Part shown: in pieces, positions 1 to 6,853 of the stretch
Layout of the letters: every line of letters starts with the position of its first letter
Numbering within the stretch: position 1 is the first letter of the stretch
Assembly: GCA_021791895.1 (NCBI GenBank)
Contig: JAJYVS010000029.1
Location: 1 to 33,427 of the forward strand
Length of the DNA: 33,427 nt
Direction of reading: 5' to 3'
DNA from: Actinomycetes bacterium
GTDB lineage: Bacteria > Actinomycetota > Acidimicrobiia > Acidimicrobiales > RAAP-2
Made by a program: the position numbers and the translations under genes
The notes under the pieces: model-generated
Databases searched by the model: none
What the model saw: only the letters and a program-made list of their open reading frames with translations
Told to the model about the DNA's origin: nothing

Positions 1-110
1 ATCAACGCCTGGAACGGAGCCCCCCGGCCATATGTCTGGCACAAGACCGCCGATGAGATCTTCGACAGCCTCGCTCGGTATTGTCAGCTGATCTCTGAAT
101 CAGGACACTA
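1..110 (+). mobile_element. IS630-family element, right end only
   Basis: The first 110 bases are the transposase 3' end and terminal repeat of an IS630-family element. They match the end of the complete element at 21674-22865, read in the opposite orientation. The terminal repeat (CTCTGAATCAGGACAC, then TA) ends at base 110. The window starts inside the element, so the rest is not visible. The insertion has removed the start of the neighbouring MFS gene. The abrupt start inside a repeated sequence could also mean that this is a contig edge. Confidence 0.9.
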
Positions 111-111
111 G
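1..111 (+). CDS. IS630-family transposase, C-terminal fragment (cut by window edge)
   Basis: Thirty-six residues plus stop are visible. They match the last 36 residues of the full transposase at 21674-22765, including the ending LISESGH. This part lies beyond the catalytic DDE residues. The TAG stop is built from the TA target-site dinucleotide and the first flanking G, exactly as in the second copy. Nothing can be said about whether the missing part is intact. Confidence 0.9.
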   Translation: MNAWNGAPRPYVWHKTADEIFDSLARYCQLISESGH

Positions 112-112
112 C

Positions 113-1312
113 AGCAACATCCACAAGCTGTGGATCGGCCAGACCACCTCGCAGATCGGCGACTGGTTCCTCCGCATCGCCCTCCCCTTCTACGTCCTCG
201 CCCGCACCGGGTCGGCGACGGCCACCGGGATCACGTTTCTGGCCGGGTATGTCCCAGGGCTGGTGATCGGCCCCATCGCCGGGGCCCTGGTCGAGGGCTT
301 CGACCACCGGCACACGATGATCGCTACCGACCTGATTCGTGGCGGACTGGTCGGCGTGTTGTTGGTGTCCCCGGGGTCCGGCGCGATTTGGGTGGTCTAC
401 CTGGTCGCTGCCCTGCAGGCCGGAGTCTCGGAGTTCTTCGCCCCGGCCCGGACCGCGCTGATCCCGGCCCTTGTGCGGACCGAGAGCCTGGCCAAGGCCA
501 ACGGCACCATGTCCATCGGCTCGGAGTTGGCCCTCCTCCTCGGTCCGGCCTCAGGCGGACTCACCTACGGGGTCGGTGGTCTGCGGGCGGCGGTGGCGAT
601 CGACACCGTGAGCTACTTGATCTCGGCCGGAGCCACCGGCCTCTTGCCGCGGACCGGTCGAGACAGGGTTGGGAGGAGAACCTTGCGCGTCGAGGCGACT
701 GCCCGGTCACTCGGTTCGGGCCTGGCGTTTGCCGGGCGGGAGCCCCTGTTGCGAACCCTGTTCGCCGCCAACCTGATCATGGCGGTCGGGGCCGGAATCC
801 TCGGCGTGGCCATCGTGACCTTCGCCCGGCGCGATCTCGGCGTGGGCGGTCTCGACTACGGGGTGATGCTCTCGGCCCAGTCGATCGGCGGCCTGGCCGG
901 CGCCTGGTTGTCCCGGCGAATCACCGGAGCCCTCAGCGACAAGGCCTGGGTGTCCCTTTCCTTCGGGCTGATCGGCTTGGCGGTGGCCGGAGTGGCGGCA
1001 TCGAACCGATGGTGGCTCGCCGCCATGGTGCTCTTGGCGGGCGGGACACCGACGACATTGGGCTTGGTGGTGGTCACCACCCTCGTCCAGCTCACCCCGC
1101 CGGAGAGCTATCGGGCCCGGACCGCTTCGATCTATCGCTGGACCTCCATGGCCGGACTGGCCATCGGCTCGGTGATAGCCGGACCGCTGGCTGCTGGTCA
1201 CGGCTCTCGGGCGGCCTTGGCCGTCTCGGCCGGGTTGATCGGGATATCAGCGGTGCTGGCCGGTTGGCGTATGCCGGGACGCATTCGCAGAAGAGTTCCA
1301 ACGATGCGGTGA
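113..1312 (+). pseudogene. MFS exporter (EntS/MFS_3-like), 5' end removed by IS630
   Basis: The reading frame is open from the IS boundary to a TGA at 1310-1312, about 399 codons. It encodes a hydrophobic 12-segment-type transporter of the major facilitator superfamily. The first visible residues, HKLWIGQTTSQIGDWFLRIA, resemble the start of transmembrane segment 1 in MFS_3 drug or siderophore exporters. In that family about 10-20 residues normally precede this point. The usual intracellular loop between segments 2 and 3 (EGFDHRHTMIATDLIRG) is present. No ATG, GTG or TTG precedes the segment-1 region in frame, and the frame is closed at 89-91 inside the IS. The IS therefore removed the native start and promoter. 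GTG 263 is the first possible start, but using it would lose segment 1, so I call this a pseudogene. Confidence 0.78.
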
Positions 1313-1446
1313 CCACCGTCAATCTGTTCGACCGGCGTCCCAGCACTGAAATCACTTGGTGCGCATGGTGATCAGGAGCTATGGGGCCTCGATTCGAAAG
1401 GACCTAATGTCATCGCGGGTCTGATACGAGACGAAAGGTTGCCTTT

Positions 1447-2082
1447 ATGACCCTCCTCGGTTCTTGGCTGACAGCGAATAGGGCTTACGCCATCGCGGAT
1501 GGCCGCGCTGTACGTCCTGGGCCTAATGGCCAGAGCAGCAGTTTTGAGACTGACAAATTCAACAAGTCACCGCACCACCCTCTCTCATGGGGGGTGATCA
1601 ATGATCCGTCTCCTGGAGCATGGTTCAGCCAATGGCTAGAGGCCCAGGACACACTCGGCGAAGACTGGCCCTCCCTCGCTGCGCAGATACGAGCAGAGTG
1701 GATGGCCATTCGCGGTCGTGAGATGGCTGACCTCCGCAAGGGCTGGGCGATTGAAGCAAGGGAGCGTTGGCCCCCTGAGCTGGAAACGCCAAATAACGAG
1801 CTGGTGGTCATCGGTTACATCGGTGAACACCCGGGTGCGGTGGCAACGGGCATCCACGGAACGACCGTCCTTGACCAACCCGGCGTCGAGTTCTTCGGGC
1901 CTTGGCGCAATCACGCGTGGGGCGCCTGGGCTGTCATGGAGCGCCTAGACATGGGGGCTGACTTGGGTAGTGAGAGCGTGCTACGAGATCTGCTTGAGCC
2001 CCTATGCGAGCACCTGAACCACTTGTACCTTCCGCTGAACATTTGGGAAATGTCTCCTGATGGGAGATGGAAGAAGCTTTGA
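1447..2082 (+). CDS. Possible proteasome-like Ntn hydrolase (unrecognised family)
   Basis: This encodes 211 residues, with AAAGG eight bases before ATG 1447. I do not recognise a named family, but the layout resembles a proteasome/HslV-type Ntn hydrolase. Met1 is followed by Thr2 and a short beta-strand-like run, then ADGRAV, where Asp18 lies exactly 16 residues after Thr2. This is the spacing of Thr1/Asp17 in HslV and proteasome beta subunits. A TDK motif (Lys37) lies near where the catalytic Lys33 would fall. Further on, VVIGYIGEHPG and the ending SPDGRWKKL resemble the 'vliaGyd..gP' strand and closing 'dG' hairpin of that fold. There is no signal peptide or membrane segment. The gene converges on the ubiquitin-like operon but is separated from it by a phosphotransferase remnant, so a shared function is only a hypothesis. 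It may instead be an unrelated hypothetical protein. Confidence 0.45.
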   Translation: MTLLGSWLTANRAYAIADGRAVRPGPNGQSSSFETDKFNKSPHHPLSWGVINDPSPGAWFSQWLEAQDTLGEDWPSLAAQIRAEWMAIRGREMADLRKGWAIEARERWPPELETPNNELVVIGYIGEHPGAVATGIHGTTVLDQPGVEFFGPWRNHAWGAWAVMERLDMGADLGSESVLRDLLEPLCEHLNHLYLPLNIWEMSPDGRWKKL

Positions 2083-2083
2083 C

Positions 2084-2106
2084 CACCAACTGCATTTTGG
2101 TTGGTG
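2084..2106. terminator. Hairpin at the end of the 1447-2082 gene
   Basis: A perfect 7-bp stem (CACCAAC / GTTGGTG) encloses a 9-base loop containing TTTT, starting two bases after the stop codon. There is no T-run after the stem in either direction, so it is at best a weak terminator or an mRNA-stabilising hairpin. Confidence 0.35.
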
Positions 2107-2177
2107 AGTGGCTTCACACGGAAAGTTCCGTTGTCTCCGTTCCAGTGCTCAGCGCGAGCCTCGCTGATCGTGCATCG

Positions 2178-2345
2178 CTATCGCTCCAACCCATCGGTTC
2201 CCCGGGCGTAACCCGCTGGCCCAAGGTCCTTCCATCCCGAGGACGGTTCAGCAAAGAAGTGGATCGCCTCGAGGAGGTCACCGCTCGGGACGGTCACACC
2301 CCGTTGGATTGTGAGCGGCCAGTAGGCCCTGGACGAGCTGCAGCT
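2178..2345 (-). pseudogene. Remnant of an aminoglycoside-phosphotransferase-like C-terminus
   Basis: The minus strand encodes LLEAIHFFAEPSSGWKDLGP. This closely matches the C-terminus of the phosphotransferase at 9631-10560 (LLEALHFFADPPLGWEDLGP), and the two are clearly alike at nucleotide level too. Upstream of it, ALTIQRG-like coding can be followed only with a frame change, and no HGD catalytic motif is present. Only roughly the last 50 codons of a sister gene survive. It separates the GIY-YIG gene from the 1447-2082 gene and shows that this junction has been rearranged. Confidence 0.6.
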
Positions 2346-2527
2346 ACGAGCCATCAGTTCGATGGCGGCAGCAGCACCCCCATCATCGGTCCCTCCGCTC
2401 CGAGGCGAGGAAAGCACCTCTTCTGCTTGCCACACCATTGTTTCGGGTCCATCTCTTGCATGTGTGCTGTACCAAATTGCGGTCCGCGGGCACGTCGACG
2501 GCTCCTAGCAGTCAGGTGCAACCGTAT

Positions 2528-2947
2528 TCAGTCCTTGGCGTCTGTCTGGATCGTAAACGAGGTCCTCAGCTTGGACGTGCGCCCAGTCAACAACATCGTC
2601 GTCGTTTCGAATGGAAACGAGTGCTTGTACTCATCGTTGAGCGGCGGCTTGTGCTTGAAGATCAACGCCGCCTCGGCCTGGTGTCGTGTTGCCTCAAGTG
2701 AGACTTCCGCAGCCGAGTAGCAGAGCACCTCGCCCTGCGCACAGTGACGCTTCCAGCCGTCGTGCAGAGGATGCCCCGTGACCCGGCGTTGCATATCTCC
2801 CGACTCGCCGATGTAGAGCAGCTTGCGGATCTGGACGGTCTTTTCGTTCTGATCGACGCAGCAATAGACGCAGTAGACGCCGGCCGCGGCCGGCAGGCTC
2901 TTTCTCTTCGTCCAATAACCCTTGAACTCAAGACTGATCGTCGCCAT
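2528..2947 (-). CDS. GIY-YIG nuclease-domain protein
   Basis: A 139-residue single-domain protein. The two-part GIY-YIG signature is visible as GVY (residues 23-25) and YIG (45-47). It is followed by the conserved Arg54 in DMQRR, and later by the RHQAEAALIFKHKPPLND segment with the metal-binding Glu (about 92) and conserved Asn (about 104). These are the catalytic residues of GIY-YIG endonucleases such as the UvrC N-domain and homing nucleases. ATG 2947 is chosen because AGAGGAAGG lies just upstream and the domain begins soon after. It is the last gene of the leftward ubiquitin-like operon, 35 bases after the DUF6527 gene. No DNA-binding domain is attached, so target specificity is unknown. 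It could be the DNA-cutting effector of the system or an independent passenger. Confidence 0.85.
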   Translation of the reverse strand: MATISLEFKGYWTKRKSLPAAAGVYCVYCCVDQNEKTVQIRKLLYIGESGDMQRRVTGHPLHDGWKRHCAQGEVLCYSAAEVSLEATRHQAEAALIFKHKPPLNDEYKHSFPFETTTMLLTGRTSKLRTSFTIQTDAKD

Positions 2948-2982
2948 CCTAGCCTTCCTCTCATTCGTCGTCGCCACACTGC

Positions 2983-3396
2983 CTATGGCCGAAGCCATCG
3001 AAGCCTGCCGATGATCCGCCTCCACGCCCCAGATTTAGGCGCCACTTCCTCCACAATCCCAGTGCCCTCCTTCGCTCTCCGGTCTCGTGTTCTGTTTGCC
3101 GCGATCTGATCCGGCATCCACTTCCCAGCCCACGTGATCTGGCTACCGCGGATCCAGTAGTGGGACTGACACGGAAAACTCCAGTTGCCAATCGAGGGGT
3201 GGAGTGTCACTGCCTCGCCGTTGTAGATCAGGCTCCAATCCGTGGGACTGAGGGGGGTCACCACCTGGTTGCCACAACCGCAGCAACACAGGTGGACCAC
3301 CGTGGCGTACTGCATGCAGACATACAGAACCCCCACGGAAAGGTCATCCGGGACGTATTCCACGAATTCGTTCGTCAGCGTCGCTACCCCGGTCAT
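2983..3396 (-). CDS. DUF6527 family protein (ubiquitin-like system component)
   Basis: A 137-residue protein matching my memory of the DUF6527 family found next to bacterial multiubiquitin and ThiF genes. The diagnostic core is a cysteine cluster HLCCCGCGN (residues 35-43), then LSPTDWSL, LHPSIGNWSFPC (about 65-76) and SHYWI (78-82). Cys39, Cys41, Cys76 and His79 could bind zinc. Alternatively Ser78-His79 could be part of a peptidase active site. I recall proposals of a peptidase role for this family but cannot confirm them. After about residue 100 the chain is basic and low in complexity. Its ATG overlaps the E1 stop in an ATGA junction, so the two are translationally coupled. GAGGA lies six bases upstream of the ATG. 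Confidence 0.75.
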   Translation of the reverse strand: MTGVATLTNEFVEYVPDDLSVGVLYVCMQYATVVHLCCCGCGNQVVTPLSPTDWSLIYNGEAVTLHPSIGNWSFPCQSHYWIRGSQITWAGKWMPDQIAANRTRDRRAKEGTGIVEEVAPKSGAWRRIIGRLRWLRP

Positions 3397-4571
3397 GCGA
3401 CGTCCTCGTTGGCGATGATGTTGCCATCCACCTGATAGGTACTGAAGTGTTCGACCTCAGGATCCACGTAGAACCCGCACCACTGCTTCCACCGGATCAC
3501 CGCGAGGCTGGCATTGAGTGCATTGAGATCGGCAATCTGGATGTTCCGGGCGTAGTCGTTGTTCGCAGATCCGTCCGTGAAGGGGATGCGGTCCTTTTGC
3601 CATACGTGCTCCCGCATCTGGGGGGTACTCGTCGTCACCCGGAGAACGCCACTCAGGGATCCGTCGACTTCGTAGATCCCCATCCCGACGTCGATGAAAG
3701 GAACTCCAAACTCCTCCAGCTTCGTGGCCGCAAGCTTCTTGGCATCACCACCGTCAAGGGCGAGGAAGACGAAGGTCATCTCATGCAATGTCTCGACGTT
3801 CTCATCACCGATCCGACCATGCGTCACGACTCCCCGCCTCATCTTGGAGTACTTGTCCGCCCAGTAGTCGGCCTTGGACGGTCTCCGACGAAGCTCCTCA
3901 ACCGATGCGGCTCCTGGTGCCCGGAATGCGTTGTGAGAAGCGAAAAGGTCGTCGTCGAAGAGGTGGATCTGACCGACGGGTGTCTTGGCAACGAGATCCA
4001 GGATGTAGGAACCCGTCCCGCCGAGTCCGACGATCGCCACTCTGTCGAGGCCCAGCTTTGCGGTAATGGCGGCGATGCCCGCACGGCTGGATGCTGTGTC
4101 CTCGTAGAGAAAGACCGATTCCTCATCGGATAGCTCGATCACTGGGAACGTCATGGCAGTCGCCTGAGGATCGATTTGCTGTGCGGGCGAGCCGAGTATC
4201 GCCACGTACGTCGTCATCTTGGCGTAGTAGTCTGGATACCCATCCGCCGGTTTGCTGGAGAAGCTGAAGTTCACTTGCAGCCCCGCCGCAAGCTCCCGTG
4301 TTGACTCGCTGGCGATGATGGCCTTCATCCGTTGGCCGGCGGCGTCGCAAGGCGCGCTTCCGGCGAACTCCACGACATGCGTATCGGGCCGGGCCGTGAC
4401 ATCTCCCGAGAGGTGCAACGTCGACACCAAGGTGCCGTACTGGACTTCGCGGTTCGAGGTCACATAGGGGACGTGTTGCAGTACGAGGTGCCCGTCTCGG
4501 ACGTCCACCTCGAATCCCTCGTTCTGAAGGCGGAGAAGATCGCTGCTACGACTTATCAGTTGCCGTGGCAT
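3393..4571 (-). CDS. E1/ThiF-type adenylyltransferase with N-terminal DUF6791-like domain
   Basis: A 392-residue predicted activating enzyme for the ubiquitin-like protein encoded just upstream. Residues 1-140 form an N-terminal domain of DUF6791 type with LISRSSDLLRLQNEGFEV and HVVEFAGSAPCDAAG. The latter faintly recalls the core strand of an E2 fold, but this is an inference. Residues 175-360 are a ThiF/MoeB/E1 Rossmann domain, with ATP-binding loop GLGGTGS (182-188) and acidic DDD (206-208). The segment FIDVGMG (292-298) lies where related enzymes carry the crossover loop. The only cysteines are Cys75 and Cys365; none lies in the usual catalytic region and there are no CxxC zinc pairs. The start overlaps the end of the ubiquitin-like gene by 26 bases and the stop overlaps the next ATG. 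Confidence 0.85.
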   Translation of the reverse strand: MPRQLISRSSDLLRLQNEGFEVDVRDGHLVLQHVPYVTSNREVQYGTLVSTLHLSGDVTARPDTHVVEFAGSAPCDAAGQRMKAIIASESTRELAAGLQVNFSFSSKPADGYPDYYAKMTTYVAILGSPAQQIDPQATAMTFPVIELSDEESVFLYEDTASSRAGIAAITAKLGLDRVAIVGLGGTGSYILDLVAKTPVGQIHLFDDDLFASHNAFRAPGAASVEELRRRPSKADYWADKYSKMRRGVVTHGRIGDENVETLHEMTFVFLALDGGDAKKLAATKLEEFGVPFIDVGMGIYEVDGSLSGVLRVTTSTPQMREHVWQKDRIPFTDGSANNDYARNIQIADLNALNASLAVIRWKQWCGFYVDPEVEHFSTYQVDGNIIANEDVA

Positions 4572-4815
4572 GGAAGTGCGTGCCGTCCTTGATCTTGACG
4601 GTCTCCCCCTTGGTCAAGGTGCCGTTCGGGCGTGGGCCGGCAGCGTGCCGGTACGTCACCGTGAACACCCAGTTGGGGCCGGACGGCACCGGGTTGAACG
4701 CCAGGTACAGGACGGCCTCGAAGCTCAGTTCGTCCGTGTCGACCGTCTTCTCTCGGCCGTTCACGACGATCCTGTATTCGTGCCGAAGTTCCGGGGCTTC
4801 AGCAGGCATGCTCAT
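4546..4815 (-). CDS. Multiubiquitin-domain ubiquitin-like protein
   Basis: An 89-residue protein with one beta-grasp domain of the 'multiubiquitin' type. Visible motifs are YRIVVNGREKTV, DELSFEAVLYLAF, FTVTYRHAAGPRPNGTL, the GETVKIKDG hairpin and the C-terminus ATATDKS. It is the probable modifier that the downstream E1 adenylates. The C-terminus has no GlyGly. Either it is trimmed or it is used unconventionally. Three ATGs lie close together. ATG 4815 is preferred because GGAGGT (4823-4828 on the minus strand) is seven bases away; ATG 4821 is too close to it. It is the first gene of the operon, about 125 bases from the divergent operator. Confidence 0.85.
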   Translation of the reverse strand: MSMPAEAPELRHEYRIVVNGREKTVDTDELSFEAVLYLAFNPVPSGPNWVFTVTYRHAAGPRPNGTLTKGETVKIKDGTHFHATATDKS

Positions 4816-4940
4816 CGACATGACCTCCACGTGCTTCGATGTTGGGTAGTGAGAGTCGAGTGAGCTGTCTGCCCCGGCCAGCGCTAATGGGCCGCGCAAA
4901 ACCAGGGGTTGGGCCCGGTGCTCGACTTCGTGTTGTACTG

Positions 4941-4979
4941 CTGTTACACTTTACGAGGTAACTGGTTGGAGTGTAACAG
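4941..4979. promoter_or_regulatory. Divergent operator: perfect 10-bp inverted repeat
   Basis: CTGTTACACT (4941-4950) and AGTGTAACAG (4970-4979) form a perfect inverted repeat, with half-site centres 29 bp apart, about three helical turns. A weaker GTAAC lies between them at 4958-4962. The repeat is in the region between the leftward ubiquitin-like operon and the rightward XRE-ImmA/IrrE gene, just 15 bases before the latter's likely start. It is the natural binding site for that XRE protein. It may silence both directions until the protein is cleaved or removed. Confidence 0.65.
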
Positions 4980-4983
4980 ACTC

Positions 4984-4988
4984 GGAGG
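4984..4988 (+). promoter_or_regulatory. Ribosome-binding site that fixes a CTG start
   Basis: GGAGG lies six bases before CTG 4995. A TAA closes the same frame at 4974-4976. Between that stop and the HTH coding there is no ATG, GTG or TTG, so this site supports translation starting at CTG 4995 (or ATC 4992). Confidence 0.5.
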
Positions 4989-4994
4989 TGCATC

Positions 4995-6194
4995 CTGGAC
5001 GCGATCGGGCAGCTTCTGCGTGACAGCCGTGAGCGGGCTGGCCTATCCCAGGAGGCCGCAGCGGATGTCGCAGGCCTCAGCCGGGTCGTTCTCAGCTACT
5101 ACGAGGCCGGTCGACGGCAGATCCCGCTCGCCGTAGCCGCCAACCTCGCTCGCCTCTACGGCACCACCCTGGAGGCGCTGCTCGCGGGCGGGGAACGAAT
5201 AACCGCAGGCCTCGATGTCAGCGGTGTCCTCTTCCGAGCAGCTCCCACCGACCTTGGCGACTCCGCTCACGCCGGTCTCCGCCTTTTCGAACAGCGAGTA
5301 CGTGACTACGTCGACCTTGCAGAGGAGATGGAGGTCCAACTCCCTGGGCCCGGTCGCAGTCCGCTCAGAGGTGCTCGAAGCCCGAGTGCCAAAGAGGCTG
5401 CATGGGCCGCTCGCGAGCTTCGCCGACAGTTGAATCTCGGTGGCGGGGCACTGGGCGACCCTTTCCAGGTCCTCGACGAGCACGTTCTCATCTGGCGGCT
5501 CCCACTTGGCCTCGATCTGGACGAAGCGCCGTCGGGGTTCTTCTACAACCACCCACAGGCCGGATTTTGTATTGCCGTCAACTCAGAAATGACGCTCGGC
5601 CGTCAAGTCTTTACTTTGGCCCACGAGCTAGGGCATGCGTACTTCCATTCTCAAACCGCAGACGTAGTCGTCTCCATGCCTGGACGAGACCATGTACGTG
5701 AGCGCTTCGCAGACGGATTCGCCGGTGAGTTCCTCGTGCCAGGTGACGAGCTACGACGCGTGGCCGGTGAGTTGCAGACCATCGACTCGCTTGGTGATCC
5801 AGTCGTTGTCGTCCACCTCCAGCGTCACTTCGGCGTGAGCTTCGCAACGATCCGCGTAAGGATGCTCCAAGAGAAAGTGCTCAACAGAACCGAGTACGAC
5901 GAACTCGCTAACACATCCCCGAGTCGACTTGCGGTTGCCCTAGGTTACAAGGTCCATCCAGCCGATATGGGTAGTTACGAACTACCTCCGCTGGCGATGC
6001 ACCCAACCCGAGTCCTGCTTCTGGTTCGGAATGCAGTCGAACGCAAAACGATCACCCGTGGTGATGCCGCTGAAATGCTCGGGACCAGCACGGAAGAAAT
6101 TCGACAGCTCTTGGCACGACCGGATGCCGGTGATGATGAACGCCGTGCTCAACAGGATCTGGAAGAAGCCGCGTTTGCTAATCGTGACAGATAG
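4995..6194 (+). CDS. XRE-family repressor fused to ImmA/IrrE (M78) metallopeptidase
   Basis: A protein of about 399 residues with two domains. Residues 1-65 are an XRE helix-turn-helix (LLRDSRERAGLSQEAAADVA, then SRVVLSYYEAGRRQIP). From about residue 180 there is an ImmA/IrrE-type zinc peptidase with HELGH (210-214) and downstream ERFADGFAGEFLVP, where the family's third ligand and hydrophobic helix lie. Fused proteins of this type (COG2856-like) act as stress- or damage-sensing repressors and as antitoxins. A CTG start at 4995 is inferred because the HTH frame has no conventional start before the domain but has a strong GGAGG; ATG 5328 would remove the whole HTH. It sits just downstream of the inverted-repeat operator and 8 bases before a PIN-like gene. 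It could control the divergent ubiquitin-like operon, the PIN-like protein, or both. Confidence 0.8.
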   Translation: MDAIGQLLRDSRERAGLSQEAAADVAGLSRVVLSYYEAGRRQIPLAVAANLARLYGTTLEALLAGGERITAGLDVSGVLFRAAPTDLGDSAHAGLRLFEQRVRDYVDLAEEMEVQLPGPGRSPLRGARSPSAKEAAWAARELRRQLNLGGGALGDPFQVLDEHVLIWRLPLGLDLDEAPSGFFYNHPQAGFCIAVNSEMTLGRQVFTLAHELGHAYFHSQTADVVVSMPGRDHVRERFADGFAGEFLVPGDELRRVAGELQTIDSLGDPVVVVHLQRHFGVSFATIRVRMLQEKVLNRTEYDELANTSPSRLAVALGYKVHPADMGSYELPPLAMHPTRVLLLVRNAVERKTITRGDAAEMLGTSTEEIRQLLARPDAGDDERRAQQDLEEAAFANRDR

Positions 6195-6202
6195 GGCACG
6201 CG

Positions 6203-6817
6203 GTGCTTATCGATGCCTGCGTCGCCCGAAGCTTCGCAGTCATCGGATGGACTGAACAGCTCCTTGCAGTTGTCGGCGGTTGCATCCAAGTCGCCGATGG
6301 AGTCCACGGCATGCACCCCGAAGATCCGAGCGAGCTGCGAGGCATCCGCGATGCCCTCCAGAGGCAAGCTGAGTCAGCTGGACTGGGGTCGGGGCTCGCC
6401 GGGCGGGCTCTGAGTGGGGTTCTGGGTCTCGACCTGATGCTCGCCCTGCATCCTCCTCAATTGGAGATCCTCCAACTCGCGGACTCCGAGCTGACCCTTG
6501 CCGTCAGGCTCCAATCCAGGCATCCGGCTGACCGAGAATGGAGGATCAGCATGGGAGCCCGTTCCCGACGGCTCGACGCTGGTGAAGCCGCCTCCATTGC
6601 CATCGCAAGCACACGCTCGCTGGGCTTCGCTTCGGACGACGACGATGCTCTTGTGCTTTGGAAGGCCCTCACTGGGTCTGACGGATCACAGACGCGGGAC
6701 CTCATGCATCGAGCTGTCGATCAGGGACTCGCTACGGACGCCGATGCGCGAGCACTATATGACGTGTTGCAGACCGACGATCTTCACACTCTGGGAGGTC
6801 CCCCCTGGAAGCCATGA
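6203..6817 (+). CDS. PIN-like domain protein, candidate toxin
   Basis: A 204-residue protein starting at GTG 6203, eight bases after the XRE-ImmA/IrrE stop, so probably co-transcribed. It begins with a hydrophobic strand ending in an acidic residue (LIDA, Asp4), as PIN nucleases do. It then has DAGEAASIAIA (Asp125, Glu128) and ASDDDDAL (145-148), the usual order of the PIN acidic residues coordinating Mg2+. The middle part (30-110) is poorly conserved. PIN-domain proteins are commonly RNases and are often toxins. Pairing with an XRE-ImmA/IrrE gene is a known toxin-antitoxin arrangement. The C-terminal LGGPPW tail is not something I recognise. Activity is inferred, not shown. Confidence 0.6.
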   Translation: MLIDACVARSFAVIGWTEQLLAVVGGCIQVADGVHGMHPEDPSELRGIRDALQRQAESAGLGSGLAGRALSGVLGLDLMLALHPPQLEILQLADSELTLAVRLQSRHPADREWRISMGARSRRLDAGEAASIAIASTRSLGFASDDDDALVLWKALTGSDGSQTRDLMHRAVDQGLATDADARALYDVLQTDDLHTLGGPPWKP

Positions 6818-6853
6818 ACAAACGGGGCTGACCTCGAGGCTGGGGTTGCGGTC

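Larger units (their letters stand above)
2083..2527. other. 445-base stretch without an intact gene
   Basis: Apart from the hairpin at 2084-2106 and the phosphotransferase remnant at 2178-2345, I see no supported gene, tRNA or repeat here. The long rightward open frame crossing 2067-2720 has no family resemblance and lies mainly opposite the GIY-YIG gene and the remnant. Confidence 0.6.

Noticed and set aside
2067-2720. Rightward 217-codon open frame
   Set aside because: It overlaps the GIY-YIG gene and the APH remnant on the other strand, and its sequence resembles no protein family.
3393-4571. MoeB/ThiF of molybdopterin or thiamine synthesis
   Set aside because: The N-terminal DUF6791-like domain, lack of CxxC zinc motifs and the neighbouring Ubl and DUF6527 genes do not fit cofactor biosynthesis.
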